From Cryptomeria japonica (lineage: Eukaryota; Streptophyta; Pinopsida; Cupressales; Cupressaceae), in assembly GCF_030272615.1 (NCBI RefSeq), contig NC_081407.1:262868574-262932573 (forward strand): a DNA stretch of 64,000 nucleotides, in the 5' to 3' direction. Positions 44,411 to 56,482 of this stretch are shown here, in pieces. How positions within the stretch are numbered: position 1 is the first letter of the stretch; each line of letters begins with the position of its first letter. Under the pieces are notes generated by a model. It did no database searches and had not been told where the DNA came from. It was given only the letters and a program-made list of their open reading frames with translations. The translations under genes were made by a program, and so were the position numbers.

Positions 44411-47400
44411 TGATTTCATATTAATATACACAAGTACCATTTCTATTGCATTTCAGTAGAATATTGATCTAGCTTTCAATATCCAAAATAAGTTGCTTTG
44501 CAACAATACAATCAACTAGAACCAGGATAGATACATATAAAGTTTGAGAATCTTTGAGCACTTTCACCATTTCCAAGAGATGCATATCCATAATGTCCCA
44601 TATAACTCATTCTTCAAACACTCTCTTTGTCATACAAGTTCATTCAATTATTTATATTGTTTCTCAATTTCCAATCTCCTTTGACCATCCTCATCATTCT
44701 TGAAATCAATAGCCTTAGATGCTCCTAGAATTTTAGACTCAATAGCATCAATTTCCTTTTGAATGATAAAACTTTCACACTTGAATCATGTTGTCCACAC
44801 TTTGTTCAAATGTTGCAATGCAATCCTTTAGACGTGTTTAAGTCTTTAAAAAATTGTCTGTTAGTTGTTTCACTTGATTAATTGTCATCTTTTTCTCAAA
44901 ATCATTTATAATCTTTATCTCAAGGCTTGAAGCATGTCCCCTCAATATTTAAATTAAGGCTCTTAGCTGGTCTTCATCACTAAAAGAGTAATCAATTTGT
45001 ACATCCAAAATTTTCTCATGAAGAAACTTCAATATGTCTTCAACCAAATCTCTAGACCCATAGCTCTTCTTTCTAGCCTCTGGGTGCAAACTGCCACCTA
45101 ATTGTAGCATCTATTGGGGTGTCAACTTACATAGATCCAAAATTTCCTATGTGATAGGTACCTACGGGTACCTCAAATGATATTCCTAGTTCAACAACCA
45201 TCTTCATCTTTTCTAAGTTGGAGACATTAGAGGATTCCCCTACAAGTGTTTTCTCCATCTCTCTATCTTTCTCTTGATTAATTTGAACATAATTTGTACC
45301 TACATCAGCTTTCTTTTATAGCTGACTTATTCGATTCATCTAGTGACTTACTTGTCTCAACATTTTCTTCTGCATTTACTTTTTTACTAGTGTCCACTAG
45401 CAATTACAATACTTCATTAGTAAACTGCTCAAACTGAACTTCAGGCACATTCTCGAGCTTACGATCATCAATATTTGTTTGTCCAACTTTAGCCATCTAC
45501 TTTTTTGGAGCAATAGAATCTTGTTCAATATGAACTTGACTATCTAGAACTATTTACAATCCATCTCCAACAATATTTAGATCTTTTGCTCCCTTATTCG
45601 GAGAAAAACTTTCCACATATTTCACCAATGCTCAATTTCTCAGTTATCTTACCTGGAGGAGAAGATAATGACTTCACAACTTCCAAAGCAACTTCTATTG
45701 CAATATCATCAAATTACCTAATAATTTTCTTGATGTCATTAGGATCTCTACCCATTACTAGATTCACTCTCTCCTTCTTACGAAACCTTGCATTAAGAAT
45801 TTTTAGAATCTAGGTTCTCACCTACTTCAACAGAGTGCTATAGACTTTGTCTATAGTACCTCTCCAAGTATCGTTTTCTTTTGTTAAGGCCTTGCATCTT
45901 TTCTCCATAAATACTTCATATAAACTTTTAGGAATAAAATTTTTAATATCACATAGGTTTTGATCACAAATAATCATATATTTGATTATAGCTTTCTCAA
46001 TTGCTTCTTTATCATCTGGATGTGACTCATCGTAGATATCCAAAACATAATCCAAATATTTATTTTCATACATTGCATTAACAAGACTATCCATGTTAAG
46101 AGATGGATCTACCTTTTGTTCTTCTTTCTTACCACCTTTCTTATAATTTATCTTCTTTGGTTCACTTTTCTTTTCTCTAGTAGAGGTCTGGCCTCTTTTC
46201 TTCTTAGAAAGAAGAGAAATTCCTTCTTCTTCAATACCCTTCATCTTAATTCTATTTTTCCTTGGGCTAATGATAATTTTTTCTTCCTCTTCTTCCCCGC
46301 CATTGTTGCTCTCACCTTCTTCAACTTTAACTTCTTGAATATCAAGTTTCCTTTGAGATTTAGCCTTCCTTCTTGGTGTCTTCTTCTTCTCACTAGGTGT
46401 GGTCTTAGCAAGAGTTCTAAAGGAACTTAATGTTATTGGAGGTGATGTAGAAACTGATGTAGTCATCTTCTATGCATAGACATATGTAGCTCTAGGCAAA
46501 CCCATGCCATTGAATATTTTCTTCATTATTTTATGGAGTCCCTTGCTACACGTCTCACTCCTCAAGTTTGCTTAGATCTCCTCTACTATCCCAAAACATG
46601 GTTCATTAGGGTCTCCATCCAAACCAATGATCTAAAAAATCTTTGATTCAACCAACTCTATAGAAAATTCATAGGGCAATTCAAGAATCCAAGCAATTCT
46701 TAGTTCAACCATCATGATAGAACAATTATCTCAACTAACTAGGAAATTATATGTTTCTTTATACTTCTGGACCGGATCCAAAGGGAACCTATTTCTTTGT
46801 TGCATTCCTACTTGAAATTCTACAAACCAACCACCAAATGTTCTCTTTAAAGATTCATCATCTAAACTAAAACCTTTGACATATAGTCCTATCTGCGCTC
46901 TGATAGGTGAAGTTTTCTCCCATACATAATTATCCCTTCTAAGAAGATCATTCAGGTACATAAAAGTGAGACAAATAATCACAGATCCAAATTTGAATGG
47001 TTACTTACTTTTTCTAGTTTTCCCTAGATTGTCCACCAGGAACACCAACAAGAGTTCAAACATATCAAAACTTTGTCTACAAACCACCATTCAAAATGCA
47101 GTGTGAATTGCAATCACAAACATAGTACCCTCTTGATTCTTGAAAATAATTTTTGCATGCAATCCCTTAAACTGCATATTTAACTCCTCCGTCCTTGATA
47201 TCTTTGACAGTCATAACTCTTTCATCCCACCTAGAACTGATCAATTTTAAAATAGTGTCATTCTTCACAGACTTCACTAGAATGGTGCCCTTTTCACATA
47301 AGTAAATCAAAGCCCTAATATAATTTTTCATAATTTTACAGGGTTTATCCAAGTACATCATGTCTTTATGAATTTGTCTTAGAATAATTTTTATCCATTT

Positions 47401-47705
47401 GGATCATAAGGAAAATCAGGAAAAACCCTCCATATATTCAACCTTAACTCAACTATGTTCTTATACTGATTCTTAAGAGTAATCCCATCTCTTTTAGACA
47501 TTTCTTTTTGGAGGCCATTGAATTTTGCATGGCTTACCTCTCTTATTTTCATGTGAATGTAAGCTCTAACATCTTCAATGTATAGATAGCAAGTTGGAAC
47601 ATTCAAGAATATACCCTCTTTATCTTTAACAATCAGTATGAATGGATAGGGCTTCAAGACAGGTTGAAGATTGAGCTTGGGGTCAACTACAACTAGAATT
47701 GACAT
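44411..47705 (-). pseudogene. ORF2 of element 8 (divergent member)
   Basis: Starts at ATG 47705 (MSILVVVDPKLNLQP). The N-terminal domain is recognisable by layout (YIEDVRAYIHMKIREVSHAKF) but has lost a clear LSRVH core. After frame changes near 47390 and 47160 it resumes in the first frame (46982-46731, SLKRTFGGWFVEFQ, similar to the KNF/KEFQ stretch of the other copies). The region 45822-46466 is open: a Lys/Glu-rich linker, then the helical block DDKEAIEKAIIKYMIICDQ (about 45960-46020) and PKSLYEVFMEKR, which match elements 1, 4 and 10. Below 45800 only decayed coiled-coil coding with many stops is visible, down to about 44700; the final 300 bases show nothing and the left limit is uncertain. 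I found no 3' LTR. Function unknown. Confidence 0.6.
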
Positions 47706-48189
47706 TGTAGTAGCAACTAGGGTTTACTTACGCTAACACTTCACACTCACATATTGCACAACAACTCTTCTTATGCTAGGAGCTCCCAAAATATCAATTC
47801 GCAAGTGAGCAAAATGAGACTAAAATCCCAATATATTCAAATCAACCAAGTAGTGTCAGTCATTAATGCATTGTTACCAAAAAGATGATAAATAATTTGT
47901 TTCACTTCATTCATTGTTGACCACTCAAACCACTTGGAAACCACTAGAAATAACTTCCTAAACATTGTTATGCTTAAAGCACTTTAGCACTGAACTGCAT
48001 GAAGGTTCTTAAGATCTTATTTCCATTCTCCCCCTTACACCTAGTGATCTACTTAGCTACTGAAAGAGAGATTAACAAATATAGTAGGTGTGGATCCATC
48101 TTCAATATTTTATTCAACCTTTTCATCTAATTTATTTACCCAAATCATCTTCATTTTCTCTCGCTTGATTAATGTCAATTTTCTTTGTT

Positions 48190-49079
48190 GGACCATTAGA
48201 TTTCTCTATCTTGCTTCTACAATGTTTCACAATGTGTTCCTTTTTTTACATTGATAGCATACCAAACCTCTTTGAGGTTTATTGCCTTTCTTTCTAACAT
48301 TTTTGAACCTTCTCTTTGTCCTACACTCAACCACTTTGTGCCCACATCCATTGCAACAATAAAAAAATTCATTAACAAATTGAGCAGAGCTCATATTTTT
48401 GTTTCCATTCCACATCATCCTACTTCTACATTTAGCAGCCTTATGCTCACACTTATTGAAAGAGTAACATCTTATGCACATAGATTGATTTTTTATTTGA
48501 CTTCTACATTCACTAGATATATGTCCAAATTTATTTCATGAAAAATATTTGCCATTAAAAGAATACTTGGGTGTAGCTTGAGAAAACCTTGTATCATTCT
48601 TCTTGTTGTTCTAGACCGAAATGAAATTTTGTGATTTTGATCAATATCACTGACCTTCTATTTTCTTTTATCTTTCAAATTTTTACCTTATTCAAAACAA
48701 AGTCCATCTTTATCATTATTATGTTTTTGAGAACTTATCATAACATCAAGTACTTCACTTCCACATTTTAGTTTTAGACCCTTGTCAATTTGTTCTTTTT
48801 CTTCTTTCAGTTCCTTCCTTAGTTTATGCACTTCCTTTTCAAGTCTAGTATATTCCTTAGTTTTTATATTCAGCTTTGTGTTGAGATCATCCATAACCTT
48901 TCTACCTTCATCAACTTCCCTAGATAGGAGATTTTATCTTTATCTTTCTTACACATGAATTTGCTTTCATCTAGATATACCAAAGGAGATCTTAATTCTA
49001 CTTCCATATCAACAACACCTTAAATTTCCCAACCACTCCATCCCATAACATCCATGCCATTCAAATCTTCACCAAACAT
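48190..49079 (-). pseudogene. ORF1 (Gag-like coiled coil plus zinc knuckles) of element 8
   Basis: Starts near ATG 49079 (MFGEDLNGMDVMGWSGW). A coiled-coil stretch is open at 48688-48894 (LEKEVHKLRKELKEEKEQ). After a frameshift the zinc-knuckle part is open at 48227-48481: CYSFNKCEHKAAKC (second Cys lost), CCNGCGHKVVEC (reads as a knuckle with an extra Cys), and CYQCKKRN, whose His and last Cys are in another frame after a small shift near 48235. Many stops lie between the segments. A nucleocapsid-like role is inferred from the motifs and from position, upstream of ORF2 on the same strand. The 485 bases between it and ORF2 hold nothing I recognise. Confidence 0.6.
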
Positions 49080-49129
49080 AGTGTTCAAAATTTAGGATCT
49101 ATCTTAGTGGTTAAACTGTCTGTTCAGGA

Positions 49130-49147
49130 ACCAAAGATTTGATACCA
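49130..49147 (-). other. primer binding site of element 8
   Basis: Minus strand TGGTATCAAATCTTTGGT, a decayed initiator tRNA-Met site with the same TTGGT extension as elements 1, 3 and 4. It is two bases from the LTR end. Confidence 0.7.
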
Positions 49148-49149
49148 AT

Positions 49150-49425
49150 TATTGAACACTATCGAATATTAAGAGGGGGTTGAATCAACATATATAAAAA
49201 AATGAATAGATAAAACTCTTAAAATATATAACATACATTTAATCATGAAGGTAAATAATCAAAGCAGTAAGAACATCCACACAATAACATAGGATTCTAA
49301 CTCACATATATTTTAACTATTTACAAGGTTTAAGCCTCTGACCAAGGAGATCATTTCTCCAGACTTGTAGACCAAGGAACATTGCCTTAGAGCAAGATAC
49401 AAATGAAGGACTTGCACAACTAAAG
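49150..49425 (-). repeat. 5' LTR fragment of element 8
   Basis: The inner 276 bp of the 5' LTR: minus-strand ...CAACCCCCTCTTAATATTCGATAGTGTTCAATA (end decayed from CA). The usual C-rich run before the end is present. The outer part is missing; at 49426 a plus-strand LTR start takes over. Confidence 0.55.
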
Positions 49426-49927
49426 TGTTGGAAATTAACACTCAGCTGGTGGCTTCTGATGCTTGATTAATGGTTTAGGTTTGTCATTGGTTGCAAATAT
49501 TCTTGAGATTCCAATCCGGTAATAATGGATCTTGATATTCGGAAGTAGAAAAAAAAACCAGTAGCCAATTAACTGATATTTTAGGTTGAACAAAGCAGTT
49601 TTGGTTTGGAAGTTTTCCGATGATTGTGGTGTTGTGAATCATGTACAAGATGATTGGGCTGACATAGAGATATCATTTTTTGGTGATCCGGTCAAGCCAA
49701 CATATGACTACATGTTACATTACCAGGCCAACTTGGTGAATGATCTATTTTGTGATTGCAGATATATAAGATCGGTGTAGAAGATATTTTTGGTGTATGG
49801 TATTATTGTATGTGAGCGAGTGGTGATAGAGAATCCATTTTAGCATAGTTTCACATGCACATTCTTGATACTGTAATTGGCTAAGATAGTGAACATAGCA
49901 GAAAAGAAGAGGTGATACAGTCAGAGT
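49426..49927 (+). repeat. LTR fragment of a further copia-like element
   Basis: Starts TGTTGGAAATTAACACTC, like the LTR start of element 2 (TGTTGGCAATTGACACTC). It is cut by the solo LTR at 49928 and may continue for about 42 bases after it (51801-51842) before another LTR begins. Only the U3-like part is present. Confidence 0.5.
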
Positions 49928-51800
49928 TGTTGGGACTCATAAAATTTGAGTCAATTTGAGAGGCCCATTTCAAAGAAGGGTAAAATGAAGCCAACATCTT
50001 CTCCTCGCGTGCTTGTGAAAAGTAAAGGCATTAAAAATTTTCAACCAAATGCAATGGTAGGTAGAAAGTCTATTTTCCCCCCAATTTGGCCTTTGAGCAG
50101 ACAATTAAAACTTCCAAGAAAATGCACCTTGGTGGGCGTAAAGGTTTTAGAACTTTCAAAGCAATTTTAGTTGCTAGGCATGAAGAACCATTTCTCCCAC
50201 ATTGGTGGTGGGGAGGAGAGTTTTAATATTTAAATACAAATCCCCACACATATCAAGTATCAAAGATTAAAGGCTTTTGACAAGGCTAGCTCAATGTTGG
50301 TGGGCCCTCGCATGCATGCGCATCTCAAAGCACCCAAATTTTGCAGCAAAGGGGCAAATTAACTAGCGAGCAAGTCGAACAGATCAATGGTGATCCGACG
50401 GTGGTCACTATACAGTGATAGAAAGAGGCTCACTAGTTATCCCCCCTGACATAGCAACTGGCAAAGTGGCAGGTCCAGTGGCAAGATAGGTGGATCTGCG
50501 AGTAGGCTGTAAGCTAGCATGTGGCACGGATGGATGAAGAGTTAAAGGCTGAGCAAGTTGGAGGTGATCGGGCGATGATCCGAGGAAGATCAACGGTTGT
50601 CACTAGACTGCGATGGGAAATGGCTCGATGAATATCCATCATGACTTGGAGACCAAGTGGTGGGACTCGACATGAGAGAAATTTAGAGGAGAAATAAAGA
50701 ATGAGTAGGTTGGAAATGATTGGAAGGTGGTTGTTGATACGCTATGCAGAGATGCATGATGAATATCTATTGCAGATCAACGACAAGGAAGAGACAAGGA
50801 AGTGGTGGGTTCGATCGTGCTCAGGTGGCAGGATAGGTGGAGTCTAGAGGGACTCATGAGCCAATCCAGAGGTGACATGTGGTAGAAATCTGTGCGGGAA
50901 ATTCAAAGTTTAAAATATAGTTTCAGACTATAGTGAAAAAGCATAAATTTAAATGGCTAAGCTCATCCAAGAGATTGATGGCTGGGGGATTATTGTTTGC
51001 TCGAATATATAAGTATTATATATCGTTGGAAATCTCTAAAAATGAGGAATCAATTTGCGTAGTCAAGTGTAACCCATAGAAAATATTTTTGGGGAAGTTA
51101 CCTTGGGATATCAGAATATATTTTTCAGTCAGAAAGAGAAGATTTTCTATAGGCCAAGTGTGTGAGCAGCTGATGGCAGAGGGAGTAGGACTTGTCATTA
51201 ATGAAATCTAAAATCTCCTCTCTTCCTTCTTATTCTGAGGTCTTCTCATTTTGTAGGGGTTCCATATTTTTGTGAGCAAGGCTCCTTAATCTTGTTTTCC
51301 AATTCTGAGTTTTTCCAAGTTTGTAATATAATATCTTTTTTCAAGTAATAGAGTATATCTTCTTGCTGAGTAATGCATTTATGCAAGGCATTAATGTAGG
51401 AATATTTAATGATGAAGATGGATTTGCATTAGAGGTTTTTCGTTTGTAGGTTTGATGTATGACTCTATGCCCTTGGATAAGGCACCGGTCTTGCAGATTC
51501 TAGGGATTCTCGAAGATTTTTAAAATCAAATATCCATTTACTTTTATGTTTGTAGTTTTAGTTTGTTCCACCTATCTCATGCTTCAACTTAGTTGAGATG
51601 TCAATGTAGATCTAGCCCATCTGCAGTAACCTCCTAGTTGTTTAAGCCTTATGAGATATATCTACTTTTATTGATGCTATCATAGAAGGATTCAAATCCT
51701 TGTTATGTTGTCCAAGTTTTGAAGTTCTTCATTGTATGAAGCTGGCTATTTCGTAGATATATTGCAGGTGAACTTGGTTTGCTCATTTTTTAGAACAACA
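49928..51800 (+). repeat. solo LTR, family G
   Basis: A 1,873-bp unit, TGTTGGGACTCATAAAATTTG...TAGAACAACA, flanked by agagt and agaga (one mismatch). It matches element 5 (17583-23016) in its outer parts, for example ctcccacattggtggtgggg near 50200 and ttatgttgtccaagttttga near 51705. It lacks the 2-kb central segment, the nested LTR and the duplications of that copy. No coding content. Confidence 0.65.
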
Positions 51801-51842
51801 AGAGAAATTGGCACTTAATCAGAACTCATCCAGGCATTATAG

Positions 51843-53572
51843 TGTTGGATAGAATGGATCACTGAGGGGGGGTGAATCAGTGATTTAAACAATTTTTGCT
51901 TAATCAGAGCTATGCCAGTTCAATATGAAATAAATAAAATGTAGACTGGTTACCAAAGAAATGCAAACAAGGTGTGTAGGAGAAATATCTAAAAGCTTAA
52001 TACAACACACACATGAAGATTTAACACATAACACCAGATGTATGAGGAAAACCTAATCTAGGAAAAACCTCGGTGAGAATACCTGTTGGAGATCTTCTGC
52101 TCCAATCTAGCCTCACAATGAAAAGATCTGATTACAAATTTTAGGGAATCAACCCAAGGAGCACCAACCCCTACACAATTTATAGGTTGCAACCTAAAGG
52201 AGCTACAACCTCTGCACTAAGCACCTACTCAATGAAAACAATATGAAAACTTAGATACACAAATGAGATCCCTACTACAAATGAAGTTTTGCAACCCTTC
52301 AAAGCTTTGCACTACCAGTTTATATCTTATCGGTTTGTGTTAACTCAGCACACAACCTAACCTTTCTTCTAGTTCTAACTCTGCTAAATCTTCTCTCCCT
52401 TTGTTATGTTAAATTCAACTCACACTTGGTCACTCTCTATCAGGTACTACTTTTTTCGGTTTGTCATATTTGCGTTCTATGCTCACTCTGTCAGTTTGTT
52501 CCTTACACCAGTTTACCCCGCTTCTCCTTACTGGTACAATCTTCACTCACAAATACTTCAGGTGTTTATCTCTTCGGCTCTCGAACAACAATTTCACTCT
52601 ATCCTTCACCCTTCAGCAGCAACAACTATCTGTCTTAGGTTGCCAAATTTAAACTGAAGCTTTTTCACCAAAAACCAATTCAAACAGAGGGTGGCTAGGG
52701 TTTCTCTCCACTGATCAACTCTTCATCAAATCTGATCCGATTTTCCTTGGATCACTCACCTTCTTTGGAAGGATAAATAATCATGCATTTTTATCTGTCC
52801 AAAGCATATTTGCTAAAAAATAGCAAACCTAACCCTGATTTTTAGCTTTGAAACTAGTAGACACATTTATGATCGAGTTGTTCTTTGTTCGAGGTCATCT
52901 TGCAATCTGATTTTATGCTTTAATCATGATGACAACAACCGTTTGATTTTCCTCTATTGTCCATCCTTCATTGAGCCACAAATACCTACAATTAATCTGT
53001 GATTTTACCAATCACATTAAATGTCGACCTGTCACACCTACCACGCCTTAACAATGCACACACCAACCTATGCCTTTTTGCCAACTGACATCCACCTGTC
53101 AAACATATCGGTAATCGACCCACCAACATTGAGTCAGTTCATGCTCATTCATTCGAGAAAACTCCATACCGGTTCAAGCCCTTACTGATAAAACTTTCTC
53201 CTGCTACTATCCGGAAGCATACACTACACCGGTAGCTCAACTTCACCTCTGGTGGTTTGTGATATCTTTGACACTCTGCCTCTTCATCACAAATATTATC
53301 ACAAACAAATAGCCAGCCTACATACTAGTTACAACGTATCATGCCAACACACAACTTCATATCACCTCTTACTGGTGATGTCACTGAAAATCTCAATACC
53401 TGCTTGTCTTCCATGCCTTCATATCGGTTTTGTCTTCTACCATACCATTTGACATGCCTTCATGTTAATATTCCTTATGTTGGTTCAATCTTCTTCACAC
53501 CGGGTTGACATACCCTACCGGTAGCCTGCAATACCAATACCGATTGACATCAATGATAATTCAATGCCAACA
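51843..53572 (-). repeat. 3' LTR of copia element 9
   Basis: A 1,730-bp LTR with minus-strand start TGTTGGCATTGAATTATC and end ...CTATCCAACA. It contains the GGTTTTTCC block (about 52055-52075) and the C-run near its end (plus-strand G-run at 51865-51871). On its right is a decayed polypurine tract and then the pol end, so it is a 3' LTR. Confidence 0.75.
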
Positions 53573-53816
53573 ATCTCACTCTTTGGCATTGATGTGAATA
53601 TTTTATGTTCTGGTTTATCTCCCCCTTTGACAACAATGGCAAAGGGAACCTTAGTTTGACACCAATCATACTGCCAGAGTCTACCCATAATCTCTCCCTT
53701 GTCTACATCTAGTGAGGACACATTCTCCCCATGTGTCCATGCTTCATGATTCAAGGGTAATAAGATAATAACAATTGTTGACTTCTCCTAAACTATACAT
53801 CTCTCTACTCATTTAA
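53573..53816 (-). other. 3' non-coding region of element 9
   Basis: Begins with a decayed polypurine tract (minus strand GCCAAAGAGTGAGAT, 53573-53587). A second G-rich tract, tgtcaaagggggagat, lies at about 53619-53634. No open frame is recognised. Confidence 0.6.
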
Positions 53817-54033
53817 GTATTGTATGATGGTGGGACAACTCCCAATTTTTGTCTCAAGTACTCAAATGTGCTCAAAGGAAGTGGCTTTGTGAATATATCA
53901 GCAATCTTCTCACTGATGGGAACATACTCTACCATTACCTCCTTGTCAGCTACCTTCTCCCTCAACAAGTGATACTTGATTGCAATGTGTTTTCTTGCTG
54001 AGTACATTATTGGATTCTTGGAGATGTTGATTA
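53817..54033 (-). pseudogene. copia pol C-terminus (end of RNase H) of element 9
   Basis: The last 70 codons of a copia polyprotein: INISKNPIMYSARKHIAIKYH, then EYVPISEKIADIFTKPLP and STFEYLRQKLGV, ending at a TAA near 53817. It matches the equivalent tail of element 6 (EYVRTKEQIADIFTKPLP). The rest of pol is absent: at 54034 the sequence changes to an unrelated repeat beginning TGTTGGAACCC. This remnant has no stop in its own frame, but it is only a fragment. Confidence 0.85.
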
Positions 54034-55296
54034 TGTTGGAACCCTAAATTTTGGTAAAATTTAGGGTCTCCTAAATGAGATAATTTAGTGAACACCCCAA
54101 AAAATGTACCCATGAATCCTGATCTCAATGGGCAATTTGACCTTGCAATTATTTTTACCACCCATAAATAAGTATGATCATCCATATTGAGCTTCTTAGA
54201 ATCAAATTTGATAGCTCTGTCAAATAGCGAAAACTATCCAAGTAGCCACTTTTGAGAGTTAATAACTTGGTCCCTGTAAGTACTCATTCTAATCCAATTA
54301 TTCCATGCAATTTTCTATATGAAAATGAACTCCCGCATCATTTTTAAGAGACCTATGACCTCATTTGCTATTTTTCCCAAGTCAATTCCATTTGTGATTT
54401 ATTCATTTTATTACTTACACATTGCAAAATCTACCAAAGTGGCTTTCTGTTGAAATTATTATTTCACACTTGGATTACAATTAGACTCAACCAATTGATC
54501 CACACAATTGTTTGTATCACAATAGACCATAGTGCAAGGTTCTGGAACCCTACCAATCCATTTGATAATTTTCTTGAGCTTAAAACAAATACAATTTATG
54601 CATATCTCGAAACTTGCATAAGGGTAAAATCAATTGTGGAGCCTACTTTGGAAATTAATATCTTTCACCTCAAAAGGAATTTATCAGATTTGTCACTTGC
54701 ATTACAATCTCTGGTTAAATGTCTACATGATTGCCAACTTTCGTGACCTCATGGTATGATTTGGATAGTTTTCAACATTGATTCTGGATGCAAAAATCAT
54801 GATTGGACACTTTTTTAAAAATATCAAAGTGCACAATTTGATAATGCTTAATCAGTTCATGACCACAAATTTACTCTAAATTGATCCTATCACCTGTTCA
54901 AATGAATTATTTAGAAAAATAAGTCAGAGCAAGGTATGGAGTGTTAATTCAAAAAGAATGGCTTATTTTGTCATCAGATAAGGTTAGTACTGTTACAAGT
55001 TCATTAATGAAAGACATCTTCTTTATGAAAGTTGATAATTCAATATATTTAATATTATTGAAACCAAATGTTTACTATATGTGGGGATAAATGCAGCTCC
55101 CATAAGGGTAGAGCCCAGCATATGGTTTTAAAATGGGATCGACTTTCATCTATGCAAACACATAATGGCTTGTTATTCGAACTCGAATAATAATATTTGA
55201 AATGGATGCATTATATGTTTGAAGAGGAATAACACTCAAGAGAAATCAAAATTTAAATCAATAAAAAATTATTGAAATTGATCATTATGGAGCATT
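54034..55296. other. unassigned repeat interrupting element 9 (left part)
   Basis: Starts TGTTGGAACCC exactly where copia pol breaks off, so it is probably an inserted element. No open frame or second LTR was recognised. A perfect 12-bp inverted repeat with a 3-base loop lies at 54041-54067. Element 10 is inserted at 55297, and the unit presumably continues from 62928. Confidence 0.45.
54041..54067. repeat. perfect short hairpin
   Basis: Arms accctaaatttt and aaaatttagggt with loop ggt, seven bases from the junction at 54034. It could be part of a terminal repeat or a foldback. Confidence 0.8.
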
Positions 55297-56432
55297 TGTT
55301 GGCATTTTTGATGATTATGTTGTGGTTGTCATTGATGGACACACACTTGCATTAAGATCACTTTTATATGTATGAGTTATGCTCAACTGACAATTGTTCC
55401 CAACCGGTATGATGCATTATAGTCCTTAGACTATTGGTGTTTTGTAGAAAGTGATTACCAATCTTAAGCGGTATGTTGACCCCAAGCGGTTCGAGGATCT
55501 CAAGCGATACGAAGGATCAAAGTGGCAGAACACATATTTCCCAGTCTTCATTTTGTCAAACCGGTAACCGGTATTTTGCTTAAACTGGTATTTTGTATGA
55601 ACCGGTAATACTCTGTGATGAGTTACCAACTGACATTTTGTGATGAGTTACCATCCACCGATTGTTTGACGGTGCCGACACTTCAACGGTTCTTTTTGTG
55701 TAGTGTTACTAGATATGTTTAGATGCATTGAACCTAGGAAATTGTATTGTAATCCTATTGGACCGACATGAAATCAAATTCCTTTAAAAGGACATCATGT
55801 CTAGGGTTTTAGGTTGTTGCTAGGGTTTAAGGTGGTTGATGAGTTAGAGAGAGTATGAATGTGTAGAAGACTGAAGTAATGCAGGAATGCATTAGGAACG
55901 AGCTATCAAGGATCTAACCAAGCAATCTATGCTATTAGCTAGATCACTCACTTGTTGATTACTCACATCTTCGACAAGTCTGAAGCCCTTAACCGGGTAG
56001 GCCCAAAAGCCTTGTGTAAATCCTCTAACAAGGTGGTTCACATCTGTGGATCTAAAATCCTCTAGCAAGGTAGTCTTTAATCAGACTTATCTCCTAACAA
56101 AGATTGAGATTCCTAACAGGATCTGTTCTGGCAAAGAACATTGTATGACCTTAACCGGTCTGACCTTAACTGATCTGGTTCCTATTTTGCAGATAGTTAT
56201 TTGTGAGTTCCATCTCACCGTGGTTTTTCCCATTTGGGTTTCCTTGTCAAAATCTCTTGTGTTATGGTGTTTGTGCTCCTGTGAGTGAATGCATTATTTT
56301 CTATTTGGTTTGCATGTGTGCTAACCGGTTTGTTTGCTAAACTATTTTACTAGTTTACTATTAGTCTAGCAAAGTGTTTAAGTACATTGATTTTTGGCAT
56401 ACTAATTCACCCCACCCTCTTAGTATTCATCA
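55297..56432 (+). repeat. 5' LTR of element 10
   Basis: A 1,136-bp LTR, TGTTGGCATTTTTGATG...TATTCATCA. It contains tctagggttttaggttg phrases, the CACCGTGGTTTTTCCCATTTGGG block (56216-56242), a C-rich run near 56410, and about 29 bp duplicated relative to the 3' LTR. Confidence 0.9.
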
Positions 56433-56434
56433 AT

Positions 56435-56450
56435 TGGTATCAGAGTCTAC
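56435..56450 (+). other. primer binding site of element 10
   Basis: TGGTATCAGAGTCTAC, two bases after the LTR. The first eleven bases match the complement of initiator tRNA-Met exactly. Confidence 0.85.
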
Positions 56451-56482
56451 CTTTCTATAAGTTTAACCACTTGGAAAGAGAT

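Noticed and set aside
56435-56450. tRNA-like matches near LTR ends as tRNA genes
   Set aside because: Only the stretch complementary to the tRNA 3' end is present, without arms or anticodon loop; they are primer binding sites.
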